64,000 nucleotides of DNA. Origin: Mycobacterium sp. BK086 (GTDB lineage: Bacteria; Actinomycetota; Actinomycetes; Mycobacteriales; Mycobacteriaceae). Positions 42,933 through 54,447 of this stretch are shown piece after piece (position 1 is the first letter of the stretch; every line of letters starts with the position of its first letter). The stretch covers positions 1-64,000 of the forward strand of contig SNWL01000008.1 of the NCBI GenBank assembly GCA_004362315.1. The letters are read 5' to 3'. The notes beneath the pieces are model-generated. The model had not been told where the DNA came from. It worked only from the letters and a program-made list of their open reading frames with translations, and did no database searches. Position numbers and translations under genes: made by a program.

Positions 42933-44150
42933 ATGAGCGCCACGACCGATACCGACTCGGTCCGCCTTGGCGGCTTGCTCAGCGGTGTGCTTCTGACCCA
43001 GATCGTCAACAGCGCCGTACATCTGGCGCAGCCGTTGCTGGTCGCCGACATGTCCGGATCGTTGGGCAGCGCCGCGTTCTTCGCCGCATTCGGCACGGGA
43101 ATCCACATGCTCGGTACCTACCTGGGCGGCTGGCCGACCGATCGCTGGGGCGCCCGGCTGGTCTTGGTGGTCTCGACACTCCTGCGCGGGGTTGTCCTGG
43201 CGGGCATCCCGGTCGCCATGGTTTTCGGGATCGCCACCCTGCCCGTAGTGATGGCCTGCTACACGCTCGAGGCGCTGGTTCGCGGATATGTGGATACCGC
43301 CGTGCACACCGTTCCTCTTGATCTGGTCGGCCATCGGCGAGATCTGTTGGACCGGATCAACTCTCGGTATGAAGTGGCGTTCGAAGTGGGTGCGGTGGCC
43401 GGGCCGTTGATGCTCGGCGGACTCATGGTGTGGGCCGATGGCATCGTCCCGCACATCGTCATCCCGATCGGATTCGTCATCTCGGCAGGCTGCTATCTGC
43501 TGATCCCGAAAACGACAATTCCGGCGACCGATTCCGGCGTCAAGCCGCACGGCGGATCCTGGGAGGGGCTGAAATACATTGTCGCCCATCCCTATCTGTT
43601 GCTCGTCGTCATCGGGCTGATGCTCTTCCACCTCTACGAGCTGCGCAAGATCCTCAGTGCGTTCTTCGCCAAGGGCCTGCTGCATCACCCCGCCGATGTC
43701 GGTCACATCGGGTCGGCGTTCGCTCTCGGCGGTGTGGCCGGGGCGCTGTTGTACGCGGTGACGCGGCACCGGGGCACCGGAATCGGCTGGGTAGTCGGCG
43801 GCGCGCTGGGGACGGTGGTGCTCGCGGTGGGCTGGATACCGGTGAACCTGCCCGTCATGGTCGTCGCGGTGTTTCTGTTCGGCGTCAGCAACGTGTGCGC
43901 CCGGCTGGTCATGACCAGGTGGCGGCAGGAACTGACCCCGCTCGAATACGCCGGCGGCGTCACCGCCGCCTCGGAATTCGGTCGCACCGCTGTGTCGGTC
44001 GGTATCAACAGCGCTGTGGGCGGGGCGTTTTCGTCAGGCGCGAGTGTCTATGGGGCATTCGGGATCGTCGGCGGCATCCTCGGGGTCTTCGCGGTCGCGC
44101 AGCTGGCGCTGGCTCGCGTCTATGCCCGAAAAGGCGACCCGGAGCTCTAG
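42933..44150 (+). CDS. Major facilitator superfamily transporter
   Basis: 405 residues with about twelve hydrophobic helices. GGWPTDRWGARLV between helices 2 and 3 is the MFS motif A (G.xxDR.GxR). Between helices 6 and 7 a short loop reads KTTIPATDSGVKPHGGSWEG. Starts five bases after the GAP stop, so both probably share a transcript. Substrate cannot be predicted. The stop overlaps a convergent hydrolase gene by four bases. Confidence 0.87.
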   Translation: MSATTDTDSVRLGGLLSGVLLTQIVNSAVHLAQPLLVADMSGSLGSAAFFAAFGTGIHMLGTYLGGWPTDRWGARLVLVVSTLLRGVVLAGIPVAMVFGIATLPVVMACYTLEALVRGYVDTAVHTVPLDLVGHRRDLLDRINSRYEVAFEVGAVAGPLMLGGLMVWADGIVPHIVIPIGFVISAGCYLLIPKTTIPATDSGVKPHGGSWEGLKYIVAHPYLLLVVIGLMLFHLYELRKILSAFFAKGLLHHPADVGHIGSAFALGGVAGALLYAVTRHRGTGIGWVVGGALGTVVLAVGWIPVNLPVMVVAVFLFGVSNVCARLVMTRWRQELTPLEYAGGVTAASEFGRTAVSVGINSAVGGAFSSGASVYGAFGIVGGILGVFAVAQLALARVYARKGDPEL

Positions 44151-46222
44151 GCCGCGTTGACGGTGATGGTCGACGGGTCGACGGTCGGCAGCGTCAGATC
44201 GATGTTCGACACGGTCAGCTGGCCCTGCGACCCGACCGCACGGTACGAGGCCGACGACGAGAACAACTGCAGTGTGACCTTCTGGCCGGGCTTGAGCGTC
44301 TGCGCCACCATCTCCAGGTCGACGTCGGCGGTCTGCTGGGTGCCGTCCAACGTCACCTTGATTGGGGTGACCTGGTTGCCAAGCACCTGGCCCGTGGAGT
44401 TGTCCACGAGCTGGGCGTAGAGGTGATCTCCGGTGCCCGTACCCGAGTAGGTGAACGTGAGGTGCGGTGTGCCAACGACATAGGTGGTCGTCGTGACCGC
44501 CGGCGTGGTGAGGTTGATCGCGTTGATCGCCCGCGACGACCCGATGGGCAGCACGCCCAACAGGCCACCGGCGCCCACGAAGGGCACCATTGTCAGGGTC
44601 CGGGTCTTGGTGCTGGTGGCGACGACCGGGTCACTGGGCGTGAGGTCGTAGGAGGCCGTCGAAAGATGTTGGCCCCGTTGGTCAACCCACTCGAACTGCG
44701 GACCGGTAGGTACGGCGGGATCGCCCTTGACGTACCGGTCGAGCCACTGAATGGTGCGCTCTTGAATCAGGACGCCGCCGGTGTTGAACAGGTCGTTGGT
44801 GCACACGCCGTGCCCGCCGCAGAACCAGAGCACCTTGGTCGCGACGTTGTTGTCCATCAACACCTGCGCATTGGCGTTGGCTTCGGCCAGGGTGAACAGG
44901 GTGTCGACGGTGCCTTCGACAAACATTGTGGGAGCGGTGATCTGGTTGAGCAGGTCGGTCGGCAGGCCGGGACCGCGCTCGCCCAACAGGTCCTGGTCGG
45001 CCTGCGTCAGCGACCCGGTGAGATCGCCGTAGATGGTCGCGGGAATGATGGCCGGGTTGGTCCGCGCGAGCGTAAGCACAAGCACGCCGGCAAGAATCGT
45101 TCCCCAACCGCTCTTGAAGGACTGGGCTTTGTAGAGCGAGGTGTTCAGGCTGTTCCATGCGATCGTCGGGACGATCGCGTCGACGCGGTGGTCGATCGCG
45201 GCCGTCACCAATTGGATGCCGCCGCCGTAGGAGGCGCCGACCATACCGATCTTCGGGTCGAGGTTGGCCGGGTCGCCGTCGAGCGCGACTTCGGGTTGGG
45301 TGGCGAGCCAGCTGATGATCGCCGAGACGTCGCGGGCCTCGTAGTCGGGTGAATCGATCTCCAGTTGGCCGCCCGAGCTGTATTCGCCGCGCGGATCCCA
45401 CGTGACGACGTTGTAGCCCGCATTGCGTAGGGCCAGGATGCTCGGCAGCCCAAGCGCATTGGTGAGCACGCCGTCCAGCGGGCTGCCGTCGATACTCGTC
45501 TGCCCGGGCATCCCCAACCCGGGACCGTCCAGAACGGTCGGCGCCTGCTCGCCGGTCTTGAGTCCGGTGGCCGGCATGAAGTGGACGTAGATTTCGGTGC
45601 CGTCGAACGAGACGACCTTGACGTCCCGCGGCCTCGCCGCGTTGGCGGGGGTGCCCGGGTACACGGGGTAGCCGACCAGCGGATGAAGGATGTCGCCGAG
45701 CACCGGGATCTGGTGGATGAAGGCCACGATCGGGGTGAACAGCACCGGTCCGACCACCGGGATGCGCTGCAGGAAGGCCAGCGGTGCGGTCTGCGGGATG
45801 GCGACTACTCCGGTCGGGATGCTGGGTACGTCGGCGGCGGGCGCCGGAGCCGCGGCCGCGGTGAGCGTCCGCTGGGCAGTGCCCGGCGCGTCCCGGCGTG
45901 ATGCGGCCGCCAGTGCGAGTGTCACCGAGGCATCGGTCGGTGCCGAAGGATCATCGGTGACACCGGTGCGGGCCGCGGTGGCTGTCGCGGTGGTGCGGGG
46001 CAGTGCCACTGCCCGCACGCTCGCCTTGGGGGTGGCCGGCTTGCCTGCCACCTTGGTGCCGTGCTGAGCAGCAGGTCGCGGCGCCGCGCTTCCTGTCGAC
46101 GACGACCCGGTGGAGGGAGATGGCGCGGCCGCCGCCTCGCCGGCTCCGTACGCGATCGCGACCCCGATTCCCAGCGCTACCGCAAGCCCACCGATTCGAC
46201 CGACAAACGCCCCTGCACCCAT
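44147..46222 (-). CDS. Exported CocE/NonD-type alpha/beta hydrolase
   Basis: 691 residues. A signal peptide (GGLAVALGIGVAIAYGAGEA) and an Ala/Thr/Pro-rich linker to about 135 precede the hydrolase domain. The nucleophile elbow GASYGGG has Ser331; the acid is in EGTVDTLF and the His in CGGHGVC. The C-terminal part from about 545 is a jelly-roll like that of X-Pro dipeptidyl acyl-peptidases (LTVSNIDLTLP). It likely hydrolyses an ester or peptide outside the cell. Divergent from the lipase-like gene at 46369. Confidence 0.87.
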   Translation of the reverse strand: MGAGAFVGRIGGLAVALGIGVAIAYGAGEAAAAPSPSTGSSSTGSAAPRPAAQHGTKVAGKPATPKASVRAVALPRTTATATAARTGVTDDPSAPTDASVTLALAAASRRDAPGTAQRTLTAAAAPAPAADVPSIPTGVVAIPQTAPLAFLQRIPVVGPVLFTPIVAFIHQIPVLGDILHPLVGYPVYPGTPANAARPRDVKVVSFDGTEIYVHFMPATGLKTGEQAPTVLDGPGLGMPGQTSIDGSPLDGVLTNALGLPSILALRNAGYNVVTWDPRGEYSSGGQLEIDSPDYEARDVSAIISWLATQPEVALDGDPANLDPKIGMVGASYGGGIQLVTAAIDHRVDAIVPTIAWNSLNTSLYKAQSFKSGWGTILAGVLVLTLARTNPAIIPATIYGDLTGSLTQADQDLLGERGPGLPTDLLNQITAPTMFVEGTVDTLFTLAEANANAQVLMDNNVATKVLWFCGGHGVCTNDLFNTGGVLIQERTIQWLDRYVKGDPAVPTGPQFEWVDQRGQHLSTASYDLTPSDPVVATSTKTRTLTMVPFVGAGGLLGVLPIGSSRAINAINLTTPAVTTTTYVVGTPHLTFTYSGTGTGDHLYAQLVDNSTGQVLGNQVTPIKVTLDGTQQTADVDLEMVAQTLKPGQKVTLQLFSSSASYRAVGSQGQLTVSNIDLTLPTVDPSTITVNAA

Positions 46223-46368
46223 ACGTCTATAGGTAGCTTGGCGCGCCTGGTGTGTCTGGCGGTTGGCTCAACCTGTGACAAGTCTGACGTTCCCGTCAAA
46301 AACTCGACTCGCAGGTATGGCGCGGTAGCGCCGCTACGATCAGTCCGGAGACGAGACAAGGGAGTCTG

Positions 46369-47541
46369 ATGGGGCGTCGGGGGTTGGCGGTCATGTCTGC
46401 TGGGGTGTTTGTTCTCGCTGCATGCGGCGGGCACGCGGAGACGGGACCGGCGAAAAGCGCGGCGCACAATCTCGGTTCGGCCCCATTGACGAACGTCGTC
46501 GACTCATTGCGCGACGCAGCCGCGTCGATGAACATCGTCACCCACATCTCACGCTCGGGCATCAACGACTGGGAATCGCATCCCACCGCGTCGGTCTTCG
46601 TCCCCAAAGGCAGTCCCCCAGGCGGCGGATTTCCCATCGTGGTGCTGGGTCACCGGATCACGGGCTTGAGTCCGGAGTGCGCCCCGTCGCTGTCGCCGAC
46701 GCTGCTCGATGCGGCACCGACGGTCGAGGCTTTGTTGAAGGCGGGTTACGTCGTCTCGGTGCCGGATTTCCAGGGCCTGGGTAAGGCGTCGGCCCCCACG
46801 ACCCCGAGCGACAAGTACCACCCCTATCTGGATTCGACGACGCTCGGATACAACATGATCGACGCGGCGCGGGCGGCCCACGAGGCGGTGCCGCAGTCGT
46901 CGGCATCGTGGTTGGCGATGGGGGTTGGTGAGGGCGGGCAGGCCGCATGGGCGGCAAATGAATTGGTCGCCAACTACAACAACGGTGAACTCAAATTCGT
47001 TGGTTCGGTGAGTGTTTCGCCGGTTACTGATGTCGACGGGCTTGCCGATGCCGCGCAGAACGGCACTTTGAGCGACGATCAGAAGGTCGAACTGGCCCGC
47101 CTCCTGGCCGCACTGCATACCGAGTATCCGGACGTCGTCAACCTGGACGACTTCCGTCGTGGCGCGGCACAACAGCAGTGGGACGCGCTGCTCGGCTGCC
47201 AACCCGCCCCTACCGCCCTGCAGATCGCCGCGCAGATTCCGGCCACCGACCTGCAGCCCACAACCGACGAAGCGGCAGCCACTCTGCGCGGGTTCCTGAA
47301 GAAGATCGATCTGCCTCAGGCGCCCGCACAGGCCCCGTTGATGGTCGTCTACGGCGATGCGGATCCGCTGAGTCCAGCCGCGTGGACTGACGCGGCCCTC
47401 GATGCCGCGTGCAAGTTCGGCGACACCATCACCATCCAGAAGGACCCGCAGCCACAGCTGGCATCCGAGGCTCAATTGACATGGGCCGCAGATCGATTCG
47501 CTGGCAATCCGGCCCCGAACGACTGTGGTGGCCGCCCATGA
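46369..47541 (+). CDS. Secretory-lipase-like lipoprotein lacking nucleophile Ser
   Basis: 390 residues from ATG with AAGGGAG upstream. Lipobox LAAC puts the lipid on Cys19. The middle matches secretory-lipase-type alpha/beta hydrolases (VPDFQGLGKASAP, NMIDAARAAHEAVP, then AWAANELVANYNNGELK). The nucleophile elbow, usually GYSQGG, reads GVGEGG at 185-190, so Ser is replaced by Gly187. An Asp remains in VVYGDADPLSP. It is therefore probably non-catalytic and may bind lipid. The stop overlaps the next gene's ATG as ATGA. Confidence 0.82.
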   Translation: MGRRGLAVMSAGVFVLAACGGHAETGPAKSAAHNLGSAPLTNVVDSLRDAAASMNIVTHISRSGINDWESHPTASVFVPKGSPPGGGFPIVVLGHRITGLSPECAPSLSPTLLDAAPTVEALLKAGYVVSVPDFQGLGKASAPTTPSDKYHPYLDSTTLGYNMIDAARAAHEAVPQSSASWLAMGVGEGGQAAWAANELVANYNNGELKFVGSVSVSPVTDVDGLADAAQNGTLSDDQKVELARLLAALHTEYPDVVNLDDFRRGAAQQQWDALLGCQPAPTALQIAAQIPATDLQPTTDEAAATLRGFLKKIDLPQAPAQAPLMVVYGDADPLSPAAWTDAALDAACKFGDTITIQKDPQPQLASEAQLTWAADRFAGNPAPNDCGGRP

Positions 47542-48908
47542 ACATGTCGCTGACCAGCGGTCTGATCCCGCTGACGCTGCAGCTGTTGGCTCTCGTCGCG
47601 ATCGTGGTTGCGATCGGCCGCGGGCGGTCGCGACAGTGGCTACTGCGCTGGCTGCTGGTCGCGGTGCTGGTCGGAGTGGCCGTCGCGGCCGCGGTGGCGC
47701 TCTATGTCAGGAACCAGGGTTGGTCGGCCCAGCCCGTCTCGGTGGGCACCGTGTTCTGGACAGGCATGGTCGGCTTCGCCGTGACGGTCCTGATCGCCGG
47801 CTGGGGCGGAAGTGCCTGGTGGCGAAGGGGAGTGGCGCTGCTGTCGGTGCTACTGGTTCTCGTGTGCTGCGCGGCTGCAGTCAATACCGCGACGGGTTAT
47901 CTGCCGACCGTGCGCGCGGCGTGGCTGCGGGCGACAAACAGCCAGCCCGCGCAGTGGATCGACGAAACCCAGCTCGCCGCGTTGCAGAAATCAGGGGAGA
48001 TTCCGACCCGCGGCACTGTGGTGCGGATGAGCAGTCCTTCGGACGCATCGGGATTCGCGCACCGGACCGAGGTGGTCTACCTCCCGCCGGCGTGGTTCGC
48101 CAGCAACCCGCCGCCGCCGCTGCCCACGGTGATCATGCTGGGCGGCGAATTCGGCCATGCCGACGACTGGCTGCTGTCCACCAGTGCGCTGCAGACGTTG
48201 GACACCTTCGCGGGATTGCATCATGGCAACGCGCCGGTGGTCGTCTTGCCCGATATCGCGGGCCGCTTCAACAACGACACCGAGTGCGTCGACGGAGTTC
48301 GTGGCAACGCCGCGTCGCATCTGACCAAAGATGTTGTGCCCTACATGATCTCGCGGTTCGGCGTCAGCCCGAAGGGTGAGAACTGGGGCATAGTCGGCTG
48401 GTCTTCAGGCGCGACGTGTGCCCTGCTCACCGCGGCGCGCAACCCCGATATGTTCCGGGCCTTCGTCTGGCTCGACGGCACGCTCGGCCCGAACGCGGGT
48501 ACCAAGGAACAGACCATCGCGCGACTGTTCGGGGGTGACCAGGACGCCTGGGCTGCCTTCGATCCCAAGACGGTGATCACCAATTACGGGCCTTACCCGC
48601 ATCTGTCGGCATGGCTGGCCGGCGCCGAGGACACGGCGACCGTGTATCGCCCGGCCAGCACCACACCACCCTCGGCGGATGCGATCGCCGATTGGGACTC
48701 GTTCTCGGAGAACCACGCCACCAACGCCAATAAGCTGTGCACGCTGCTCAGCGGCTACAACATCGAATGTTCGGTGGTGGGCTATCAGGGTGGCCACGAT
48801 TTCCCCTCTGCCGGGGCCGGATTCGCCGCGGCGTTGCCGTGGCTGGCCGGCGTGCTGGGCACTCCGGACGTCAAACCGAGGGCGCTACCGGGGGCGGACG
48901 GAAGCTAG
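47538..48908 (+). CDS. Membrane-anchored esterase (esterase D-like)
   Basis: 456 residues from the ATG at 47538. Four N-terminal hydrophobic segments (IPLTLQLLALVAIVVAIG to VALLSVLLVLVCCAAAV) anchor an outer catalytic domain of about 310 residues. The nucleophile elbow is GWSSG with Ser289, and the His is in YQGGHDFPSAG. The domain resembles the antigen 85/esterase D group (PF00756). It may act on mycolate or other lipid esters. Translationally coupled to the inactive lipase-like lipoprotein, so the two may work as a pair. Confidence 0.85.
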   Translation: MNMSLTSGLIPLTLQLLALVAIVVAIGRGRSRQWLLRWLLVAVLVGVAVAAAVALYVRNQGWSAQPVSVGTVFWTGMVGFAVTVLIAGWGGSAWWRRGVALLSVLLVLVCCAAAVNTATGYLPTVRAAWLRATNSQPAQWIDETQLAALQKSGEIPTRGTVVRMSSPSDASGFAHRTEVVYLPPAWFASNPPPPLPTVIMLGGEFGHADDWLLSTSALQTLDTFAGLHHGNAPVVVLPDIAGRFNNDTECVDGVRGNAASHLTKDVVPYMISRFGVSPKGENWGIVGWSSGATCALLTAARNPDMFRAFVWLDGTLGPNAGTKEQTIARLFGGDQDAWAAFDPKTVITNYGPYPHLSAWLAGAEDTATVYRPASTTPPSADAIADWDSFSENHATNANKLCTLLSGYNIECSVVGYQGGHDFPSAGAGFAAALPWLAGVLGTPDVKPRALPGADGS

Positions 48909-49002
48909 CGGGGCGAGGCGCGGGTAGGCGGCCGCACACTGACTACCGCGGGCCGTGCACGCGGCCAAATATTGGCTGATCGATTTTGCCGTGGAGGGGC
49001 GC

Positions 49003-49323
49003 ATGGCTGACAAATTGAAGGTAGATATCAACGGCCTGATCCGTGGTGGATCCGATATCACTGAGCAGTCAACAGCGCTGTCGGCTTCTCACCGGCAGTC
49101 GATGATCGACCTGAGCGATTCTGAATCCGGATGGGTCGGCGCTTCGGCCGACGCGTTGGTACGCATGTCTGCCGCCTGGCAGCAGGTCGCCGACAAGCAC
49201 CACACCGAGCTCACCGAACAGGCGGCGCACCTCGAACAAGCAGCCCGGACGTTTCAATCGACGGATGAGCTCGGCGCTGCTGAACTCAAGCGGGTCGGAG
49301 ACCAATCGGACGCCGTCAGTTAA
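49003..49323 (+). CDS. WXG100/ESAT-6-like protein, orphan
   Basis: 106 residues from the ATG at 49003, with GGAGGGG just upstream. Two amphipathic helices flank the SGWVGASADAL turn, giving W44-x-G46, and the second helix contains W.QVADKHHTEL. A YxxxD/E C-terminal signal is not obvious. WXG100 proteins leave the cell through type VII (ESX) machinery as helical hairpin dimers. No other esx, eccC or espG gene is in the window, so this is an orphan. Two small membrane-protein genes lie just beyond on the other strand. Confidence 0.85.
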   Translation: MADKLKVDINGLIRGGSDITEQSTALSASHRQSMIDLSDSESGWVGASADALVRMSAAWQQVADKHHTELTEQAAHLEQAARTFQSTDELGAAELKRVGDQSDAVS

Positions 49324-49353
49324 CGCGCCATGTGCTTTCTGGGTGTGCGTCTG

Positions 49354-49638
49354 TCAGCGCAGTAGGAGAATCGCGACGAATACGGCTTCGAACGCCACGA
49401 CTCCCAGGCACGCATAGAACGCGCCTCGGGCGACACACGAATGATTCTTGAATGGGAGCACCGCTGCCAGACCCGCAATCACAGCGGGAAACAACGGCGC
49501 GAGTGGCCATAAGTAGCCGAGAGTTAAAAGGATCGATGCAAAGCCGAGGAACAGTCCGGTCAGCAGGGCAACCGGATGCTGATCCTCGACTCCTGTGAGT
49601 TCGGTTGTCGCGCGCGGCGGTGTACCGATGGTCGTCAC
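49354..49638 (-). CDS. Small membrane protein
   Basis: 94 residues from the GTG at 49638, which overlaps the upstream stop as GTGA; a start at 49680 would cause a long overlap. Three or four hydrophobic stretches (VALLTGLFLGFASILLTLG, APLFPAVIAGLAAVL, YACLGVVAFEAVFVAILLL). One Cys pair in NHSCVARGAFYAC. No family recognised. The coupling to the 101-residue gene suggests they form a complex. The link to the WXG100 gene is positional only. Confidence 0.7.
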   Translation of the reverse strand: MTTIGTPPRATTELTGVEDQHPVALLTGLFLGFASILLTLGYLWPLAPLFPAVIAGLAAVLPFKNHSCVARGAFYACLGVVAFEAVFVAILLLR

Positions 49639-49940
49639 CCTCTCCACGAAATCGCGTGTGTCAACAGACCGGGCAGCCAAACCACGAGCACCGGCGTCAC
49701 ACCGGTGAGCGGAGCCAGAATCAACCCAATCCCAAAGGCGCCATTACGCGGATTTCCGCCGCGGCGGTACACAAATGCTCCGGCGATCACCATGACCGCC
49801 GCGGTGACGCATATCGAGACGACTGCCGTTGCAGATGCCTTCCAAGCCAGGATGGCACCCGCTGCGAGCCCCCAGAACACGCCACCGACGAGCGCCCCGA
49901 CCAATGTTGCTCTCCGCCAATCGACGACCCGGTCTGCCAT
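49635..49940 (-). CDS. Small membrane protein
   Basis: 101 residues. Hydrophobic segments span ATLVGALVGGVFWGLAAGAI, ATAVVSICVTAAVMVIAGAF and IGLILAPLTGVTPVLVVWL, with a short basic loop (YRRGGNPRN) between the second and third. No signal peptide and no catalytic motif. It is the upstream member of a two-gene unit. Composition is less GC-rich than nearby genes. Function unknown. Confidence 0.7.
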   Translation of the reverse strand: MADRVVDWRRATLVGALVGGVFWGLAAGAILAWKASATAVVSICVTAAVMVIAGAFVYRRGGNPRNGAFGIGLILAPLTGVTPVLVVWLPGLLTHAISWRG

Positions 49941-50092
49941 GTCAGTGCCTCCAATATTCAGCGAGCGATGAATGTCTTGGCGTCCGCGGACGATTCACTG
50001 TTGAACTTGCCATTGTCGTTACTCCTCACTCTCAGCGTGGGGTAAGGAACTCGTCGCCCCGCAATGGCGTGTACGTCCGTATGACGGGGACG

Positions 50093-50461
50093 TCACCGGC
50101 AATCGCTGGTCCGAAGGGGGTGAAGTTGCCCCGGGGGCACAATCGACAGCGGCGGCGTGATGGGCACCGCTTGTGGTCCGTGCACTGGCTCGATCTGCGG
50201 TATGACGCTATTGAAACTGGTGATGATCATGGGGTCTCCAACGTCCTTATGAGGAAGTAGACCGACCATCGGCCCTGAAGCGTCGTCGGTATAGCTTGGC
50301 CAAGTTTGCAGCAACGGCGTGGTGGCTCCGTTCCGGTCGCTGTAGACCTCAAGCGCAGGGAAGGAAGTGACGTTGCCACCCACCCGTGGCCCCTCAGCAG
50401 CGACCGCGAGAATGGAACCCCGCCTCCCACCGGTCCAGATCCGCCAGCGAAATCCCCACAG
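50093..50461 (-). pseudogene. Start-less remnant of an unknown protein gene
   Basis: The minus-strand frame from a TGA at 50462 down to the stop at 50093 reads as protein-like sequence (FRWRIWTGGRRGSILAVAAE, then GPRVGGNVTSFPALEVYSD, TWPSYTDDASGPMVGLL) but has no start codon before a GTG at 50383. That GTG would leave 96 residues lacking the first part. A real gene probably lost its 5' end by frameshift; the neighbouring frame reading LRFWSPSEYRPHPDASRFAD may be the missing part. I recognise no family. In 49941-50092 and 50462-50644 I see no other gene. Confidence 0.4.
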
Positions 50462-50644
50462 TCAGCAAACCTACTGGCATCAGGGTGCGGCCGGTATTCA
50501 CTCGGGCTCCAGAATCGAAGTCGACGCTGGCGCGAAAAAGTGCGAGAACAGGTCACGCTGACGTCGATCTCGGCGCCGAGATGTGCGATCGACAATCCGC
50601 CCTGGGAACAAATCCGGAATCCCTGCCGTTGACCGTCTCGATAA

Positions 50645-50665
50645 CTTGAGTGGATCAGACTCAAC
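50645..50665. promoter_or_regulatory. HAIR operator for HspR before dnaK
   Basis: CTTGAGT, seven bases, ACTCAAC: the HspR-associated inverted repeat (consensus CTTGAGT-N7-ACTCAAG), 86 bases from the dnaK ATG. The repressor gene hspR is the last gene of the same operon, so control is autogenous. Confidence 0.92.
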
Positions 50666-50751
50666 TATGGCTTGACAGCCGCCTACCGGCGGAGGCAGGC
50701 TTGAGCCTGGTTCGCTCAGACCCAAAGACGTAACTATCAGGAGGATTCATC

Positions 50752-52595
<1,844 letters not shown>

Positions 52596-52599
<4 letters not shown>

Positions 52600-53228
52600 G
52601 CGACGGTCGCGAGGACGAACCGGTAACTGTCACCGACAAGCGCCGAATCGATCCCCAGACCGGCGAAGTTCGTGAGCCCTCCGGCCCGGCCCCCAGTGGG
52701 TCGGCGCCGGAGGCTCCGAGCCCCGGCGGGGACGCCGACAAGGTCGCCGAACTCACTGCCGATCTCCAACGGGTGCAGGCCGATTTCGCCAACTACCGCA
52801 AGCGCGCATTGCGCGATCAGCAGGTGGCCGGCGAGCGTGCCAAAGCCACGGTGGTGAACCAGCTGCTCACGGTGCTCGACGATCTCGAGCGCGCCCGCAG
52901 CCACGGGGACCTGGAATCCGGCCCGCTGAAATCGGTCGCCGACAAGCTGACGTCCGCGTTGGCCGGGCTGGGCCTGACGTCATTCGGCGCCGAGGGCGAC
53001 GAGTTCGACCCGTCGCTGCACGAGGCCGTGCAGCACGAGGGCGAAGGCTCCAAGCCGGTGCTCGGCACCGTGATGCGGCAGGGCTACAAGCTCGGCGACC
53101 TCGTGCTGCGGCACGCGCTCGTCGGGGTGGTCGACACCGTTGACGATGGACCGGCTGGACATGCCGGATCAGCCGACACGCCCGTCAACGGCGAGCAGAG
53201 CGGCGCACAGAACGCAGAATCGAACTAA
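52596..53228 (+). CDS. grpE: Nucleotide exchange factor GrpE
   Basis: 210 residues from a GTG inside the dnaK end (GTGA). A disordered acidic and Pro-rich start precedes a long coiled helix ([20 protein letters not shown]). The beta-domain ends in [20 protein letters not shown], the conserved GrpE tail. It releases ADP from DnaK. A C-terminal extension of about 35 residues ([17 protein letters not shown]) is typical of mycobacterial forms. Confidence 0.97.
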
Positions 53229-53262
53229 CAACATGACGAACGGTGAGAGGAGGTGACGCGGC

Positions 53263-54447
53263 ATGGTTCAACGTGAATGGGTTGAGAAGGATTTCTACAA
53301 GGTGCTCGGCGTCTCCTCCGACGCCAGCGAGGACGAGATCAAGCGGGTGGCTCGCAAGCTGCTCGCCGAGAATCACCCCGACCGCAACCCGGACAACGCC
53401 GCAGCCGACGAACGCTACAAAGAGGTCGGCGAGGCCAGGGATGTGCTGACCGATCCGGCCAAACGCAAGGAATACGACGAGACCAGGCGGATGTTCGCCG
53501 GCGGTGGCTTCGGCCGCCGCGGCAACGGCGGCGGCGGTGGTTTCGGCGGCTTCAGCAGCTATGGCTCCGACGGCGGCGAGTTCAACCTGAACGATCTGTT
53601 CGACAACGCCGGCCAGACCGGCGGGACGAACATCGGCGACCTGTTCGGTGGCCTGTTCGGGCGTGGCGCTCCGCCGCGACCCAGCCGGCCGCGGCGCGGT
53701 AAGGACCTGGAGACCGAGACCGATCTCGATTTCCTGGAGGCGACCAAGGGTGTCGCGATGCCGCTTCGGCTGACCAGCCCTGCGCCATGCACGAATTGCC
53801 ATGGCAGCGGCGCACGTCCGGGCACCAGCCCGAAGGTGTGCCCGAACTGCAATGGCTCCGGGGTGATCAACCGCAACCAGGGTGCGTTCGGATTCTCCGA
53901 GCCGTGCACCGACTGTCGCGGGAGCGGCTCGATCATCGAGCACCCGTGCGACGAGTGCCACGGCACCGGCGTGACCACCCGGACCCGCACGATCAACGTC
54001 CGGATCCCGCCGGGCGTCGAGGACGGTCAGCGTATTCGGCTGGCCGGCCAGGGTGAAGCCGGGCTGCGCGGTGCGCCGTCGGGCGATCTGTATGTCACCG
54101 TGCACGTGCGGCCGGACAAGGTCTTCGGCCGTGACGGTGACGACCTGACCGTGGCAGTGCCGGTCAGCTTCACCGAACTGGCTTTGGGGACAACGCTTTC
54201 CGTTCCCACCCTCGAGGGAAAGGTCGGAGTGCGGGTGCCCAAGGGCACCGCGGACGGCCGGATCCTGCGGGTGCGCGGGCGCGGGGTGCCCAAGCGCGAC
54301 GGCGGCCACGGCGACCTGTTGGTCACCGTCAAGGTCGCGGTGCCACCCAACCTCGAAGGCCAGGCGCTGGAGGCGTTGGAGGCCTACGCGACCGCCGAGC
54401 GGGTCAGCGGTTTCGATCCACGGGCGGGATGGGCGGGTAACCGCTGA
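53263..54447 (+). CDS. dnaJ: Co-chaperone DnaJ (type I J-protein)
   Basis: 394 residues, strong AGGAGGTGA upstream. J-domain with HPD ([10 protein letters not shown]) near residues 43-45, a Gly/Phe-rich linker ([18 protein letters not shown]), and four CxxCxGxG zinc modules: [24 protein letters not shown] and CDECHGTG. The C-terminal substrate domains follow. It stimulates DnaK ATPase. The stop overlaps the hspR start (TGATG). By its place in the dnaK operon it corresponds to DnaJ1. Confidence 0.97.
   Translation: MVQREWVEKDFYKVLGVSSDASEDEIKRVARKLLAENHPDRNPDNAAADERYKEVGEARDVLTDPAKRKEYDETRRMFAGGGFGRRGNGGGGGFGGFSSYGSDGGEFNLNDLFDNAGQTGGTNIGDLFGGLFGRGAPPRPSRPRRGKDLETETDLDFLEATKGVAMPLRLTSPAPCTNCHGSGARPGTSPKVCPNCNGSGVINRNQGAFGFSEPCTDCRGSGSIIEHPCDECHGTGVTTRTRTINVRIPPGVEDGQRIRLAGQGEAGLRGAPSGDLYVTVHVRPDKVFGRDGDDLTVAVPVSFTELALGTTLSVPTLEGKVGVRVPKGTADGRILRVRGRGVPKRDGGHGDLLVTVKVAVPPNLEGQALEALEAYATAERVSGFDPRAGWAGNR

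Noticed and set aside
43430..45352. 640-residue plus-strand frame
   Set aside because: It overlaps the MFS gene in another frame and is antisense to the CocE/NonD hydrolase, with Arg-rich shadow composition.
50498..50725. 75-residue minus-strand frame before dnaK
   Set aside because: Arg-rich and overlapping the HAIR operator; it may include debris of the decayed gene but is not supported as a gene.
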